A stretch of 30,049 bases of DNA from the NCBI GenBank assembly GCA_023229135.1, contig JALNZT010000043.1, positions 1-30,049 of the forward strand, read 5' to 3'. This document shows positions 17,216 through 25,101 of this stretch, one piece after another; positions within the stretch are counted from its first letter, which is position 1, and every line of letters begins with the position of its first letter. The translations under genes and the position numbers were made by a program. This DNA comes from Bacteroidales bacterium. GTDB taxonomy: Bacteria; Bacteroidota; Bacteroidia; Bacteroidales; F082. A model generated the notes under the pieces. It did no database searches. It was not told the DNA's origin and saw nothing but the letters and a program-made list of their open reading frames with translations.

Positions 17216-18573
17216 GAGGTTTTGAAAATCTGCCAGACGATCAAAAGCCAATATTCACGTCATCCGGTTCCGCGCAGCATTTGCTGCGTGGAATTATCAT
17301 GCAGCATTCGCTGCCCACGCAATCGCTTATCAACAACGCAGAAGCAGATTTTCAACTCATACCTTTCTCTAAGTATATCAATTGTTTACGTCTATTACTG
17401 TCTCCCGTATTTCGACGTTTTGAAGTCCTATCGGACGTTCAAAAGTCAAGGTTCACGTGATCCTAAACTTTTACATCGTCCGGTTCCGCGCAGCATTTGC
17501 TGCGTGGAATTATCCTGTAGCATCTGCTACGCACGAAATCGCTTACCAACAACCTATACTCGAGTTTGAAAACCATGCTATATACTGCATTATATCAGTT
17601 ATTTACAGATATTATTCTCGGCTTTTTATTCGACGTTTTGAAGTCCTATCAGACGTTCAAAAGTCAAGGTTCACTTAATCCTAAACTTTTACATCGTCCG
17701 GTTCCGCGCAGCATTTGCTGCGTGGAATTATCCTGTAGCATCTGCTACGCACGAAATCGCTTACCAACAACCTATCCTCGAGTTTGAAAACCGTGCTATA
17801 TACTGCATTATATCAGTTATTTACAGATATTATTCTCGGCTTTTTATTCGACGTTTTGAAGTCCTATCAGACGTTCAAAAGTCAAGGTTCACGTAATCCT
17901 AAACTTTTACATCGTCCGGTTCCGCGCAGCATTTGCTGCGTGGAATTATCCTGTAGCATCTGCTACGCACGAAATCGCTTACCAACAACCTATCCTCGAG
18001 TTTGAAAACTGTGCTATATACTGCATTATATCAGTTATTTATAGATATTATTCTCGGCTTTTTATTCGACGTTTTGAAGTCCTATCAGACGTTCAAAAGG
18101 CAAGGTTCACGTGATCCTAAACTTTTACATCGTCCGGTTCCGCGCAGCATTTGCTGCGTGGAATTATCCTGTAGCATCTGCTACGCACGAAATCACTTAC
18201 CAACAACCTATACTCGAGTTTGAAAACCATGCTATATACTGCATTATATCAGTTATTTACAGATATTATTCTCGGCTTTTTATTTGACGTTTTGAAGTCC
18301 TATCAGACGTTCAAAAGTCAAGGTTCACGTAATCCTAAACTTTTACATCGTCCGGTTCCGCGCAGCATTTGCTGCGTGGAATTATCCTGTAGCATCTGCT
18401 ACGCACGAAATCGCTTACCAACAACCTATCCTCGAGTTTGAAAACTGTGCTATATACTGCATTATATCAGTTATTTATAGATATTATTCTCGGCTTTTTA
18501 TTCGACGTTTTGAAGTCCTATCGGACGTTCAAAAGTCAAGGTTCACGTGATCCTAAACTTTTACATCGTCCGT
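17216..18573 (+). repeat. Tandem array of a 218-bp hairpin-rich unit
   Basis: Units beginning GACGTTTTGAAGTCCTATC start at 17414, 17632, 17850, 18068, 18286 and 18504, exactly 218 bases apart. Five are complete; the sixth stops at 18573 after CATCGTCCG. A diverged, shorter unit (198 bases) leads the array at 17216. Each unit holds three hairpins. Relative to the first full unit: a 13-bp stem with one bulged G on each side around CTATC[A/G] (17414-17447); a GC-rich hairpin CCGCGCAGCA/TGCTGCGTGG (17486-17507); and GTAGCA-TC-TGCTAC (17517-17530). 218 is not a multiple of 3, and the 73-codon frames need a TTG start and chain head to tail, so the array is probably non-coding. No promoter or integrase is associated. 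It begins about 140 bases downstream of the tRNA-Val terminator. Confidence 0.95.
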
Positions 18574-18680
18574 AATTGACGGGGGAGGACGTGAAAACCT
18601 TAAAATAAGAGACGATAATTTCGTTTTCCTTAATTCGATATTTCAAAGTCCTTCCACTAATACCAGAAACAAACCAATAC
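18574..18680. other. Array right-end sequence and 3' flank of the arginase-family gene
   Basis: Directly after the truncated sixth unit comes ATTGACGGGGGAGGACGTG, which matches (with mainly purine changes) a segment at about 24217-24238 that also follows ATCGTCCG. It therefore appears to be the natural right end of the repeated element. No gene is seen in this interval. Confidence 0.5.
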
Positions 18681-19682
18681 TTATTGTTCCTGAATGCCCC
18701 GGCAGAAAGCCTGAACCAAATAATTGATAAGTTTTCCAATCAGCACATTTTCCATTCCGTCGCTGCGTTTATATACGGCTTCGGTAATGTGTAAATAGCA
18801 AACTTGCGGCTCTTTTCCGCAGTTATACAAGTAGTTGAGAGATTCATCCGAAGTAATCCCAACCGAGCTCCAAGCACTGCTGAGTAAATTTTCGAGGCTG
18901 TCAACATCCAGCTCCACCCCGAATCTGCCGGTTTTTACAAAATCTATAGCCCGACGCTTTGCCTGTTCCCAGCTCTCGTTTCTTCTCAAAAAGATATCCT
19001 CAAAAAAGATGGGCAGGAAGTCGGGATTCTCAATTAGTTCATCAAGAATCTGCTCATTATTATAAGCATGGTGCAGCCCCAAAAGCGCGTATTTTTTTAA
19101 ATAACCGGCATTGTAGGCATACCTGAAACCATTTCCACTATGCCTTCCTTCGGTGGGACGAAAATCGGCATGTGCATCTAAGTTTATCGTGTTTATCGGT
19201 TCATTGCAAGCTAGATAACAGCCCTTTAAGATGGGGAAAACATTGTTGTGGCCGCCTCCGATAACGATTGGAATTTTTCCTGCTTTAACAATTTGTTGAA
19301 TCACCGGAAACACCATTTCATCTAGCTTTTCAGTTAATTCCCTTAGGGCTTCAATATCGGCGTTCTGACTGTCTTCCATTAAGCCGCCGGTACGGATTCT
19401 TCCTAACAGCAGAAACTGCTCACCGCTAAAAGACCTGGAATTATGAATGTTTACAAGGCTTTTGATGAACGAACGAAATGCCGAGGCTGCACCGGCTATC
19501 CCATGATTTGCCCGGATGCCAATATCTTCGGCAATCCCCAAAATCACAAATTTCCCATGAAAGCCACTCAGGTCTCCATCAGAGGAAACCTGCAAGGTCT
19601 GACCAAACTTTTCTTCACCCTCACGATAGTCAATCAATGAGTTGATGTATTCTTTTTTGTAAAATTGAACGCGTGAATGCAT
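18681..19682 (-). CDS. Arginase/agmatinase/formimidoylglutamase family enzyme (formimidoylglutamase-like)
   Basis: A 333-residue cytosolic ureohydrolase-fold enzyme with the full set of Mn2+ ligands: H145 in IGGGHNN, D169, H171 and D173 in LDAHADFRP, D259 and D261 in ELDVDSLE. These sites bind a binuclear manganese centre that hydrolyses the guanidino or formimidoyl group. The GGGH variant (instead of GGDH) and the RTGG/HSGNGFRYAY blocks resemble the formimidoylglutamase (HutG-like) proteins of Bacteroidota, which release formamide or ammonia from N-formimidoyl-glutamate in histidine degradation. No other hut gene is nearby, so the substrate is inferred. It stands alone between the array and a long intergenic region, with a -7 box upstream of the ATG at 19680-19682. 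Confidence 0.85.
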   Translation of the reverse strand: MHSRVQFYKKEYINSLIDYREGEEKFGQTLQVSSDGDLSGFHGKFVILGIAEDIGIRANHGIAGAASAFRSFIKSLVNIHNSRSFSGEQFLLLGRIRTGGLMEDSQNADIEALRELTEKLDEMVFPVIQQIVKAGKIPIVIGGGHNNVFPILKGCYLACNEPINTINLDAHADFRPTEGRHSGNGFRYAYNAGYLKKYALLGLHHAYNNEQILDELIENPDFLPIFFEDIFLRRNESWEQAKRRAIDFVKTGRFGVELDVDSLENLLSSAWSSVGITSDESLNYLYNCGKEPQVCYLHITEAVYKRSDGMENVLIGKLINYLVQAFCRGIQEQ

Positions 19683-20082
19683 AGCTTTATGTTAGTGAGT
19701 TTTTATATTTACAAAGTGACGTTTTGCAAAAGTATATAATTTGTTAATAATGAATAGTATAGAAAATATTAAACTGCTTATTTTACTGATTGTTGATATT
19801 TTAAATTATCATTTTCAAACAAATTTATTCTGAGAAATTCTGTGTCTCCGATAGCTATTGCGGGCTATTTTACAAAGTGACTTAAAGCAGTCATAAAGCG
19901 GCACAAAGAATTATTACTTATGTAAAATATTGTATTGCAAATTATTACATGATGTTAGAATAAGTGCGAAACATTAGTTAACAAAGATAAGGCATTCTTT
20001 TAAGTAACACCACCAGTATCATTGCTGAAAGCGGCTGTATAGCTTAAAAGTGGTCGAAGCTTTCATTTAGTATTAATAAAGT
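19683..20082. other. AT-rich intergenic region
   Basis: Apart from the minus-strand -7 box at 19727, I see no gene here. It contains a repeated decamer ACAAAGTGAC (19711-19720 and about 19873-19882) and a loose GAAAGC/GCTTTC pair near 20025-20065. No structured RNA is recognised. Confidence 0.45.
19727..19734 (-). promoter_or_regulatory. Candidate -7 box for the arginase-family gene
   Basis: The minus strand reads TACTTTTG, an exact TAnnTTTG match, 44 bases upstream of the start codon. No clear -33 element. Confidence 0.4.
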
Positions 20083-20113
20083 TTTGGAGATTGGAAAAAT
20101 TAGAATAAATTTG
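20083..20113 (+). promoter_or_regulatory. Candidate promoter of the DUF3857 gene pair
   Basis: TTTG (20083-20086), 19-base spacer, TAAATTTG (20106-20113). Both boxes match exactly. Transcription would start near 20120, leaving a 5' leader of about 135 bases before the ATG at 20255, unusually long for this window. Confidence 0.5.
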
Positions 20114-20254
20114 ATGGTCTGAATATGTTTTTATAATCATATATAATTGATAATTAATTATGTATGCTTTTTAAATAACTTCTGTTTTGGTATCACATTC
20201 AAAGCGAAAACCTTAATCCATTGAGAAAATTGACAAAAAACCAAATTCATCACT

Positions 20255-22246
20255 ATGCTTAAAAACATACTTATCTCTGCATGCTTGCTAGTATCAATGG
20301 CAGCATTTGGTCAAAAATCCTCCATGAAATTCGGGAAAATTGATAAAAAAGACCTGACTATGGAAACCTATGACGCGGATACCAGCGCAGGAGCATTGAT
20401 ATTGGGCGACATCGGAAGTGCCACCATTAATTACAAACCTACCGAAGGTTTTGAGGTGGATTATACCCGTCACGTTCGGGTTAAGATATTCAATGCCAGT
20501 GGTTTTGATCAGGCTAACTTTAAGTTGCAGTATTATGAACTGGGTTGGACGAGGGAACGAATTCCCAAGATTAAGGTTACGGCCTACAACCTGGATGACG
20601 GTAAGATTGTGGAGACCAAACTAAAAAGGTCTGATATGTATGTTGAAGACATCAGTGCTAAAGAAAAAAGCTTGAATTTTTCTGTGCCAAACGTTAAAAG
20701 CGGGACAGTGTTCGAGGTAGAATACACCCTTTCCTCCGAGCTGTTCTGGCAAATGCGCGATTGGGATTTTCAATACACCGTGCCTGCCCTGTTTAGTGAA
20801 TACACCATTACCCTACCCGAATACTTTGTGTATAAGAAATTAATGAGCGGTTATCTCATGCCCACTGTGAATCAAACAAAGCCTTATACCCAGAATATTA
20901 TGCTTAGGAATGACGACAACACGACGCGAACGATTCCCTATCGAGGCACTATTCAGAAACTGCGGTTTGATGATATTCCGGCATTCAAAAGAGAACCCTA
21001 CATGAACGCGCTCTCCAATTACCTGTCGTCACTTGAATTTGAACTGGGAGCCATCAACTTTCCTTACAGCAAAAAGGACTACTCCACTTCCTGGGAGAAG
21101 ATAAGTAAAGAGCTTTGGTTGGATGGAGATTTCGGTGTTCAGCTCAAGCGCAACTGTCCTATAAAAGAGTATGCCGACGCACTTAGGGCTGTTGCAGATG
21201 AAAAAGAGCGCATGATTATGGCTTTTGAGTTGGTCAGGGATAATATGGCTTTTAACCATAAATATGGTATTTATGCCACGTCAAGCTTGCGCAAAGCCTG
21301 GAATGACAAAACAGGTAAGGCTGCGGACATCAACCTGCTGCTGACTTCCCTGCTGAACGAAATTGGCATTGAAGCAGAACCGATTTTGCTGAGCACGCGC
21401 GACAATGGCATTTTACATCCGGCTCAAATTATGCTGTCGAAATTCAATTATGTTATAAGTGAAGCCCGTATTGGAGACGAAACCTTTTTGCTGGATGCCA
21501 CTAATAAACGCCTGCCCTATAATATCTTACCGGAGCGGTGCCTCAACGGTGAAGGACGGAGGATTTCACTTATTCCTGAAAGAAACGATTGGGTCAATCT
21601 GAATCAGAACAAGCCTAACGAAAGGGTGTTTTTTGCCCAGACAAAAGTGGCCCCAAGTGGAAATATTGATGTAGTCTTTAATTTGATGGAAACCGCATAT
21701 TATGCTTATAAGAGAAGTACCTACATTAGAAAAGAGGTAGAGCAGGACGACTACATTGCGGCTTACGAAGCCGAAACTCCGGGATTGATCATCGATGAAT
21801 ATACTATTGAGAATCTGGATGATCTGCCAAACCCTCTCGTTATTAAGTATGAAGGCAAACTGACTATTTCAGATGATATACCTAAGGACATGCTGTACAT
21901 TAATCCGCTTATGGGCAATGGCATATCCGTTAATCCGTTTACGCTTGAAGAACGTGATTTTCCGGTTGATTTTATTAATCCCTTTACTTTGAAGATCATC
22001 AATTTGATGGAAATGCCAGATGGCTATGAAGTTACCGAAGTCCCTAAAAGCATTGTAATAGCGCTTCCCGACGAACTTGCCTCCTTCAGATACACCCTTG
22101 CTGTCAACGGTAAACAAGTGCAGTTGGATTGTACATTTATGATGAAAACAGCACAAGTCTTACCCACCCATTATGCCCATCTTAGGGAGTTTTATTCCAT
22201 GATAGTTGCAAAAAATGCTGAAATGATAGTTCTGAAAAAGCTATAA
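20255..22246 (+). CDS. Secreted DUF3857 protein with a degenerate transglutaminase-like domain
   Basis: A 663-residue exported protein: signal peptide 1-19 (ending AAFG), a DUF3857 domain at about 45-230 (VDYTRHVRVKIFN, YNLDDGKIVETKLKRSDM, SGTVFEVEYTL), a transglutaminase-like domain at about 290-420, and a beta-rich C-terminal region. At the position of the catalytic cysteine this protein has GKAAD (residues 354-358, Ala for Cys). The usual His of FNHV is Tyr (FNYVI); only the Asp of LLDAT remains. It is therefore unlikely to be a transglutaminase or protease and may bind peptide or protein. The next gene begins 3 bases after its stop and encodes a paralogue of the same architecture with Cys and His in place. 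Role unknown; periplasmic or outer-membrane location is inferred from the signal peptide. Confidence 0.88.
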   Translation: MLKNILISACLLVSMAAFGQKSSMKFGKIDKKDLTMETYDADTSAGALILGDIGSATINYKPTEGFEVDYTRHVRVKIFNASGFDQANFKLQYYELGWTRERIPKIKVTAYNLDDGKIVETKLKRSDMYVEDISAKEKSLNFSVPNVKSGTVFEVEYTLSSELFWQMRDWDFQYTVPALFSEYTITLPEYFVYKKLMSGYLMPTVNQTKPYTQNIMLRNDDNTTRTIPYRGTIQKLRFDDIPAFKREPYMNALSNYLSSLEFELGAINFPYSKKDYSTSWEKISKELWLDGDFGVQLKRNCPIKEYADALRAVADEKERMIMAFELVRDNMAFNHKYGIYATSSLRKAWNDKTGKAADINLLLTSLLNEIGIEAEPILLSTRDNGILHPAQIMLSKFNYVISEARIGDETFLLDATNKRLPYNILPERCLNGEGRRISLIPERNDWVNLNQNKPNERVFFAQTKVAPSGNIDVVFNLMETAYYAYKRSTYIRKEVEQDDYIAAYEAETPGLIIDEYTIENLDDLPNPLVIKYEGKLTISDDIPKDMLYINPLMGNGISVNPFTLEERDFPVDFINPFTLKIINLMEMPDGYEVTEVPKSIVIALPDELASFRYTLAVNGKQVQLDCTFMMKTAQVLPTHYAHLREFYSMIVAKNAEMIVLKKL

Positions 22247-22249
22247 GCT

Positions 22250-24142
22250 ATGAGCAAAGTACTGTTTGTTACTATCTTCCTTCTAATGGTCAATTTTTTG
22301 AACCTTAAAGCCCAGGATTTTTCTGCATTAAGTATTCCCGAAGCCTTAAAGAAAGGAGCCAATTCGGTGGTGAGAGAAAGTAAAATCACCTATTCTATAA
22401 AAAACGGAAATCAGATATGTGTTCGTGATTACACAGCAACCACTTTATTGAATTCCAAAGCACTCAACCTGGCACACCTAAAAATCTTCTACAATACGAC
22501 GGATAAACTGAAGATCATAAACGCTACTATTTACGATGCTCAGGGACGAAAAGTACGAAGCATTAAGCGGTCAGAAATGAAGGACTACAGCATGGCCGGT
22601 GATGCAACGCTGTATAGCGATCAAAGGGTGGTTTATAGTCAGGTGGTGCCCATTTCGTATCCCTTCACGGTGGTATATGAGTACGAAATCACCTACAATC
22701 AGCTTTATGGGATAAAAACCTACTCTCCATACAACGATACCTACCAAAGTATAGAAAAGTCAAGCCTTGCATTGGAAACGTCAAGTGGTATTCCGTTGAA
22801 TATCAAAACATCAAATTTACCTGCGGCTATTGATATTCAAAAGACTGCTGATGCTTCGATCTGGAGCTTTAGTAATTTGCCACCACTGGTGGAAGAGTCG
22901 TTTGCTCCGGGTTTTTCCGAAATAAGACCTGAAATCAAAATCGCTCCTGAGCTTATTGTCTATAAAAAATACCGGGGCAAAGCTGATAGCTGGGAAAACT
23001 ATGGCAGTTTTCTGGCGCAGTTGAGTAAGGAAGACGAGGGTCTTTCACCCGAAACTGTTGAACTCCTGCGTCAAAAGACCGCTGCGGCTCTCACGCCTCG
23101 TGAAAAGGTGAGAATCATCTATAAATACCTTCAGTCGCGCACGCATTACATCAGTATATCGCTGGATATTGGTGGTATCCAGCCTCATCCCGTTTCTCAG
23201 GTGGATGCAATGGGTTATGGCGATTGCAAGGATTTAAGTGCGTATATGATTGCCATGTTAAAGGCAGTGGATATTGATGCCTGCTATGCTATTGTAAAGG
23301 CTGGAAAAGGCGCCCATTACTTTATCCCTGAGCTTCCCAACCATCAGTTTAACCATGTTATAGTATGTGTTCCAAACGACGAAGATACTTTATGGCTGGA
23401 ATGCACCAGTCAGGTGATGCCTTTTGGATACCTCGGTAACTTCACCGATAACCGCTACGCACTCATCGTGAAAGAGGAGGGAAGTAAATTGGTAAAAACA
23501 CCTGAATACGCTAAAAAAGACAACTATATCCATTCGAGCTTTACCCTGGAAAAAAATAGTGAAGGCATTTCAGCTCAGGGAAGTATAACTTATGGCGGCC
23601 TGCTTATGGATGCTATGGTGAGCTTGCCCTTCGAAAACCGAACAGACCAACTGGCCTGGATTGATCACAGACTCGAAATTGCAGACTTTTCGTTAGTGAA
23701 TCACGCCTTCACATCACCAGAAGAGCCTGTGGCGAATGTTGTTCTGGAACTGGAACTAAAACTGAAATCCTACTTCAATGGCAGTGGAGAGCGCCTGTTT
23801 GTTCCACTTAACCTCAATAATAAAATTGAGCTGCCGGCGCGGATGCGCAGCAGAAAATACCCGCTCGAATTGCGCTTTGCGTTCCACACTTCCGATACGC
23901 TCAGGATTAAAATTCCAAGCGAATATAAGCCGGAGCAACTGCCACAAGGCATAACCAAAGATGAACGGTTTGGTGTTTATTCCATGCATACCACACAGGA
24001 GGAGGATGTCATTACCTGCATCCGCACTTTTGAATTGTATAAAGGACGGCATGAACCCGAGTTGTACCAGGATTTCTACGCTTTTATGCAGAAAGCCAGC
24101 CTGGCCGATGCCAAACAACTGGTGCTTATCAAACAAGAGTAA
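22250..24142 (+). CDS. Secreted DUF3857/transglutaminase-like protein
   Basis: A 630-residue exported protein: signal peptide 1-22 (ending NLKAQ), DUF3857 domain at about 35-210 (ITYSIKNGNQICVRDYT, YDAQGRKVRSIKRSEMKDY, FTVVYEYEITY), transglutaminase-like core at about 275-390, beta-rich C-terminal region. The core keeps C326 in GYGDCKDLSAYM and H369 in FNHVIV; the third position is Glu (E384 in LWLECT) rather than the more common Asp. This is the potentially active member of the tandem pair. Substrate and reaction (cross-linking, amidase or protease) are not known for these Bacteroidota proteins. It is translated from the same transcript as its upstream paralogue (3-base gap). No terminator follows; instead the repeat-rich intergenic region begins. 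Confidence 0.9.
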   Translation: MSKVLFVTIFLLMVNFLNLKAQDFSALSIPEALKKGANSVVRESKITYSIKNGNQICVRDYTATTLLNSKALNLAHLKIFYNTTDKLKIINATIYDAQGRKVRSIKRSEMKDYSMAGDATLYSDQRVVYSQVVPISYPFTVVYEYEITYNQLYGIKTYSPYNDTYQSIEKSSLALETSSGIPLNIKTSNLPAAIDIQKTADASIWSFSNLPPLVEESFAPGFSEIRPEIKIAPELIVYKKYRGKADSWENYGSFLAQLSKEDEGLSPETVELLRQKTAAALTPREKVRIIYKYLQSRTHYISISLDIGGIQPHPVSQVDAMGYGDCKDLSAYMIAMLKAVDIDACYAIVKAGKGAHYFIPELPNHQFNHVIVCVPNDEDTLWLECTSQVMPFGYLGNFTDNRYALIVKEEGSKLVKTPEYAKKDNYIHSSFTLEKNSEGISAQGSITYGGLLMDAMVSLPFENRTDQLAWIDHRLEIADFSLVNHAFTSPEEPVANVVLELELKLKSYFNGSGERLFVPLNLNNKIELPARMRSRKYPLELRFAFHTSDTLRIKIPSEYKPEQLPQGITKDERFGVYSMHTTQEEDVITCIRTFELYKGRHEPELYQDFYAFMQKASLADAKQLVLIKQE

Positions 24143-24154
24143 GATTTGGTAATC

Positions 24155-24245
24155 AGATGCTTTTAAAAGTTGAAATTTGTGAGGGCTTAAACTTTTTATC
24201 GTCCGATTCTGCCATTGGCGGGAGAGAACATGGGAACACATTAAC
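24155..24245 (+). repeat. Degenerate copy A of the 218-bp array unit
   Basis: TTAAAAGTTGAAATTTGTG...TAAACTTTTTATCGTCCG aligns with the unit's GTTCAAAAGTC...TAAACTTTTACATCGTCCG segment. It continues with ATTGGCGGGAGAGAACATG, matching the sequence that follows the truncated last unit at 18573. It starts just after the stop codon of the second DUF3857 gene. Confidence 0.7.
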
Positions 24246-24385
24246 AACTCCGTCAGGGCTAAAGCCCATTGTTGAGTTCTGCACCTAAACCCCAGGATTC
24301 AGGCTGGGGTTTATCAAGACAATTCGTAAGTTAATTTCGGCTTTTTTCATTGTCAATGTCGGCTGGCACAGGACTACAGACCTGT
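24246..24385. repeat. Cluster of palindromic elements
   Basis: Three hairpins in a row: the self-complementary GGGCTAAAGCCC at about 24256-24267; TAAACCCCAG/CTGGGGTTTA (24286-24295 with 24304-24313); and TGGCACAGG/CCTGTGCCA (24364-24372 with 24381-24389). None has a terminator-like T run. Palindromes of this general sort are common as dispersed intergenic repeats in Bacteroidota genomes (from memory, not searched). Confidence 0.6.
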
Positions 24386-24475
24386 GCCATACACTCCACT
24401 ATATCAGTATTCCTATACTTCCAATTGACGTTTTGAAGTCCTATCAGACGTTCAAAAGTCTGTATTTTCGTTTCT
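24386..24475 (+). repeat. Partial copy B of the 218-bp array unit
   Basis: The first hairpin of the unit (34 bases, 24427-24460) is identical to that in the array. It is preceded by CACTATATCAGTATTCCTA, which resembles the unit's CATTATATCAGTTATTTAC segment. Homology ends soon after 24460, before the two GC-rich hairpins. Same orientation as the array. Confidence 0.85.
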
Positions 24476-24589
24476 TAAATCAATGTTTTGGCTAGACATT
24501 CTAAAGTCTGTCACCAAATCTCATGGGCTGAAAGCCTGGCTTAATTCAACCGACGGCAGCGCCTCGGGTTTATCGCGTTTGACTTTCAA

Positions 24590-24626
24590 TTAAACCTTAA
24601 AAGTTTCCAAAACCTTTGAGGTTTAA
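24590..24626. repeat. Inverted repeat TTAAACCT/AGGTTTAA
   Basis: TTAAACCT (24590-24597) pairs with AGGTTTAA (24619-24626). The A/T- and CC-rich interior can form alternative pairings. It belongs to the same gene-free repeat zone; nothing else between 24476 and 24692 is recognised. Confidence 0.5.
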
Positions 24627-24692
24627 AAAACGACAAATGACACGCTTTACAGTTCTGTCGCGACAAGGCTGGCGGAATTTCTATTTTTCTAG

Positions 24693-24760
24693 ATGAGGTT
24701 TTGACGCCCTATTCAACATCTAAAAATCAAAGTGTAATCTAAATTTTATCGTCCGATGCA
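24693..24760 (+). repeat. Degenerate copy C of the 218-bp array unit
   Basis: GAGGTTTTGACGCCCTATTC...AAAAATCAAAGTGTAATCTAAATTTTATCGTCCG parallels the unit from its first hairpin through TAAACTTTTACATCGTCCG, with many substitutions. It lies about 200 bases from the 3' end of tRNA-Glu. Confidence 0.65.
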
Positions 24761-24927
24761 AAAGGACCTAAAATACTTGTTGAAGAATCTGAAAGAAACA
24801 AGAAATTCCGTTTCTCCTCAGCGATGCAATCAACCAAATAATTGTTAGTTATAAAAACAATTATTAGCAATTTATTATTTGAAAGTTTTTTTGCTCTTTA
24901 ACCACTCTTTTCAGAAAAATCCGGGCA

Positions 24928-24958
24928 TAAAAAAAGCCGCTTAAAAAAAGCAGCTTTT
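24928..24958 (-). terminator. Rho-independent terminator of tRNA-Glu
   Basis: On the minus strand AAAAGCTGCTT pairs with AAGCGGCTTTT (11 bp, one G-U) around a 5-base T loop and runs into further Ts, directly after the tRNA 3' end. Confidence 0.88.
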
Positions 24959-24959
24959 G

Positions 24960-25033
24960 TACTCCCAAGGGGATTTGAACCCCTGTTACCAGGATGAAAA
25001 CCTGGCGTCCTGACCTGACTAGACGATGGGAGC
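24960..25033 (-). tRNA. tRNA-Glu (anticodon TTC)
   Basis: Read on the minus strand: acceptor GCTCCCA pairs with TGGGAGT (one G-T). The body begins TCGTCTAG as usual for tRNA-Glu. Anticodon stem CCAGG/CCTGG encloses TTTTCAT (anticodon TTC). The T arm has CAGGGG-TTCAAAT-CCCCT character. CCA is not encoded. Single-gene unit with its own promoter and terminator. Confidence 0.95.
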
Positions 25034-25053
25034 CATTGGGTCGTTTGAGGATG

Positions 25054-25083
25054 CAAAAATAGCTAAATTTTAATTTCCTCAAA
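25054..25083 (-). promoter_or_regulatory. Promoter of tRNA-Glu
   Basis: On the minus strand TTTG (25080-25083), 18-base spacer, TATTTTTG (25054-25061). Complete consensus match, with the same spacing as tRNA-Val. Confidence 0.8.
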
Positions 25084-25101
25084 GGAAAAGATAATCTTTT
25101 T

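Noticed and set aside
17153..18441. Chain of 73-codon open frames across the repeat array, and a 138-codon frame at its left end
   Set aside because: They start mostly at TTG, overlap head to tail by 4 bases and change frame every 218 bases. They merely reflect the repeat; the translated hairpins give Cys/Ser-rich low-information peptides.
17216..18573. CRISPR array
   Set aside because: The whole 218-base unit is repeated with near identity. There are no short direct repeats separated by unique spacers and no cas genes.
17216..18573. Integron-type cassette array (attC-like hairpins)
   Set aside because: There is no integrase, and the intervals between hairpins are identical rather than different cassettes.
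18536..18739. 67-codon minus-strand frame between the array and the arginase-family gene
   Set aside because: Overlaps both the last repeat unit and the end of a well-supported gene; no support of its own.
24864..25082. 72-codon minus-strand frame covering tRNA-Glu
   Set aside because: It reads straight through the tRNA and its terminator.
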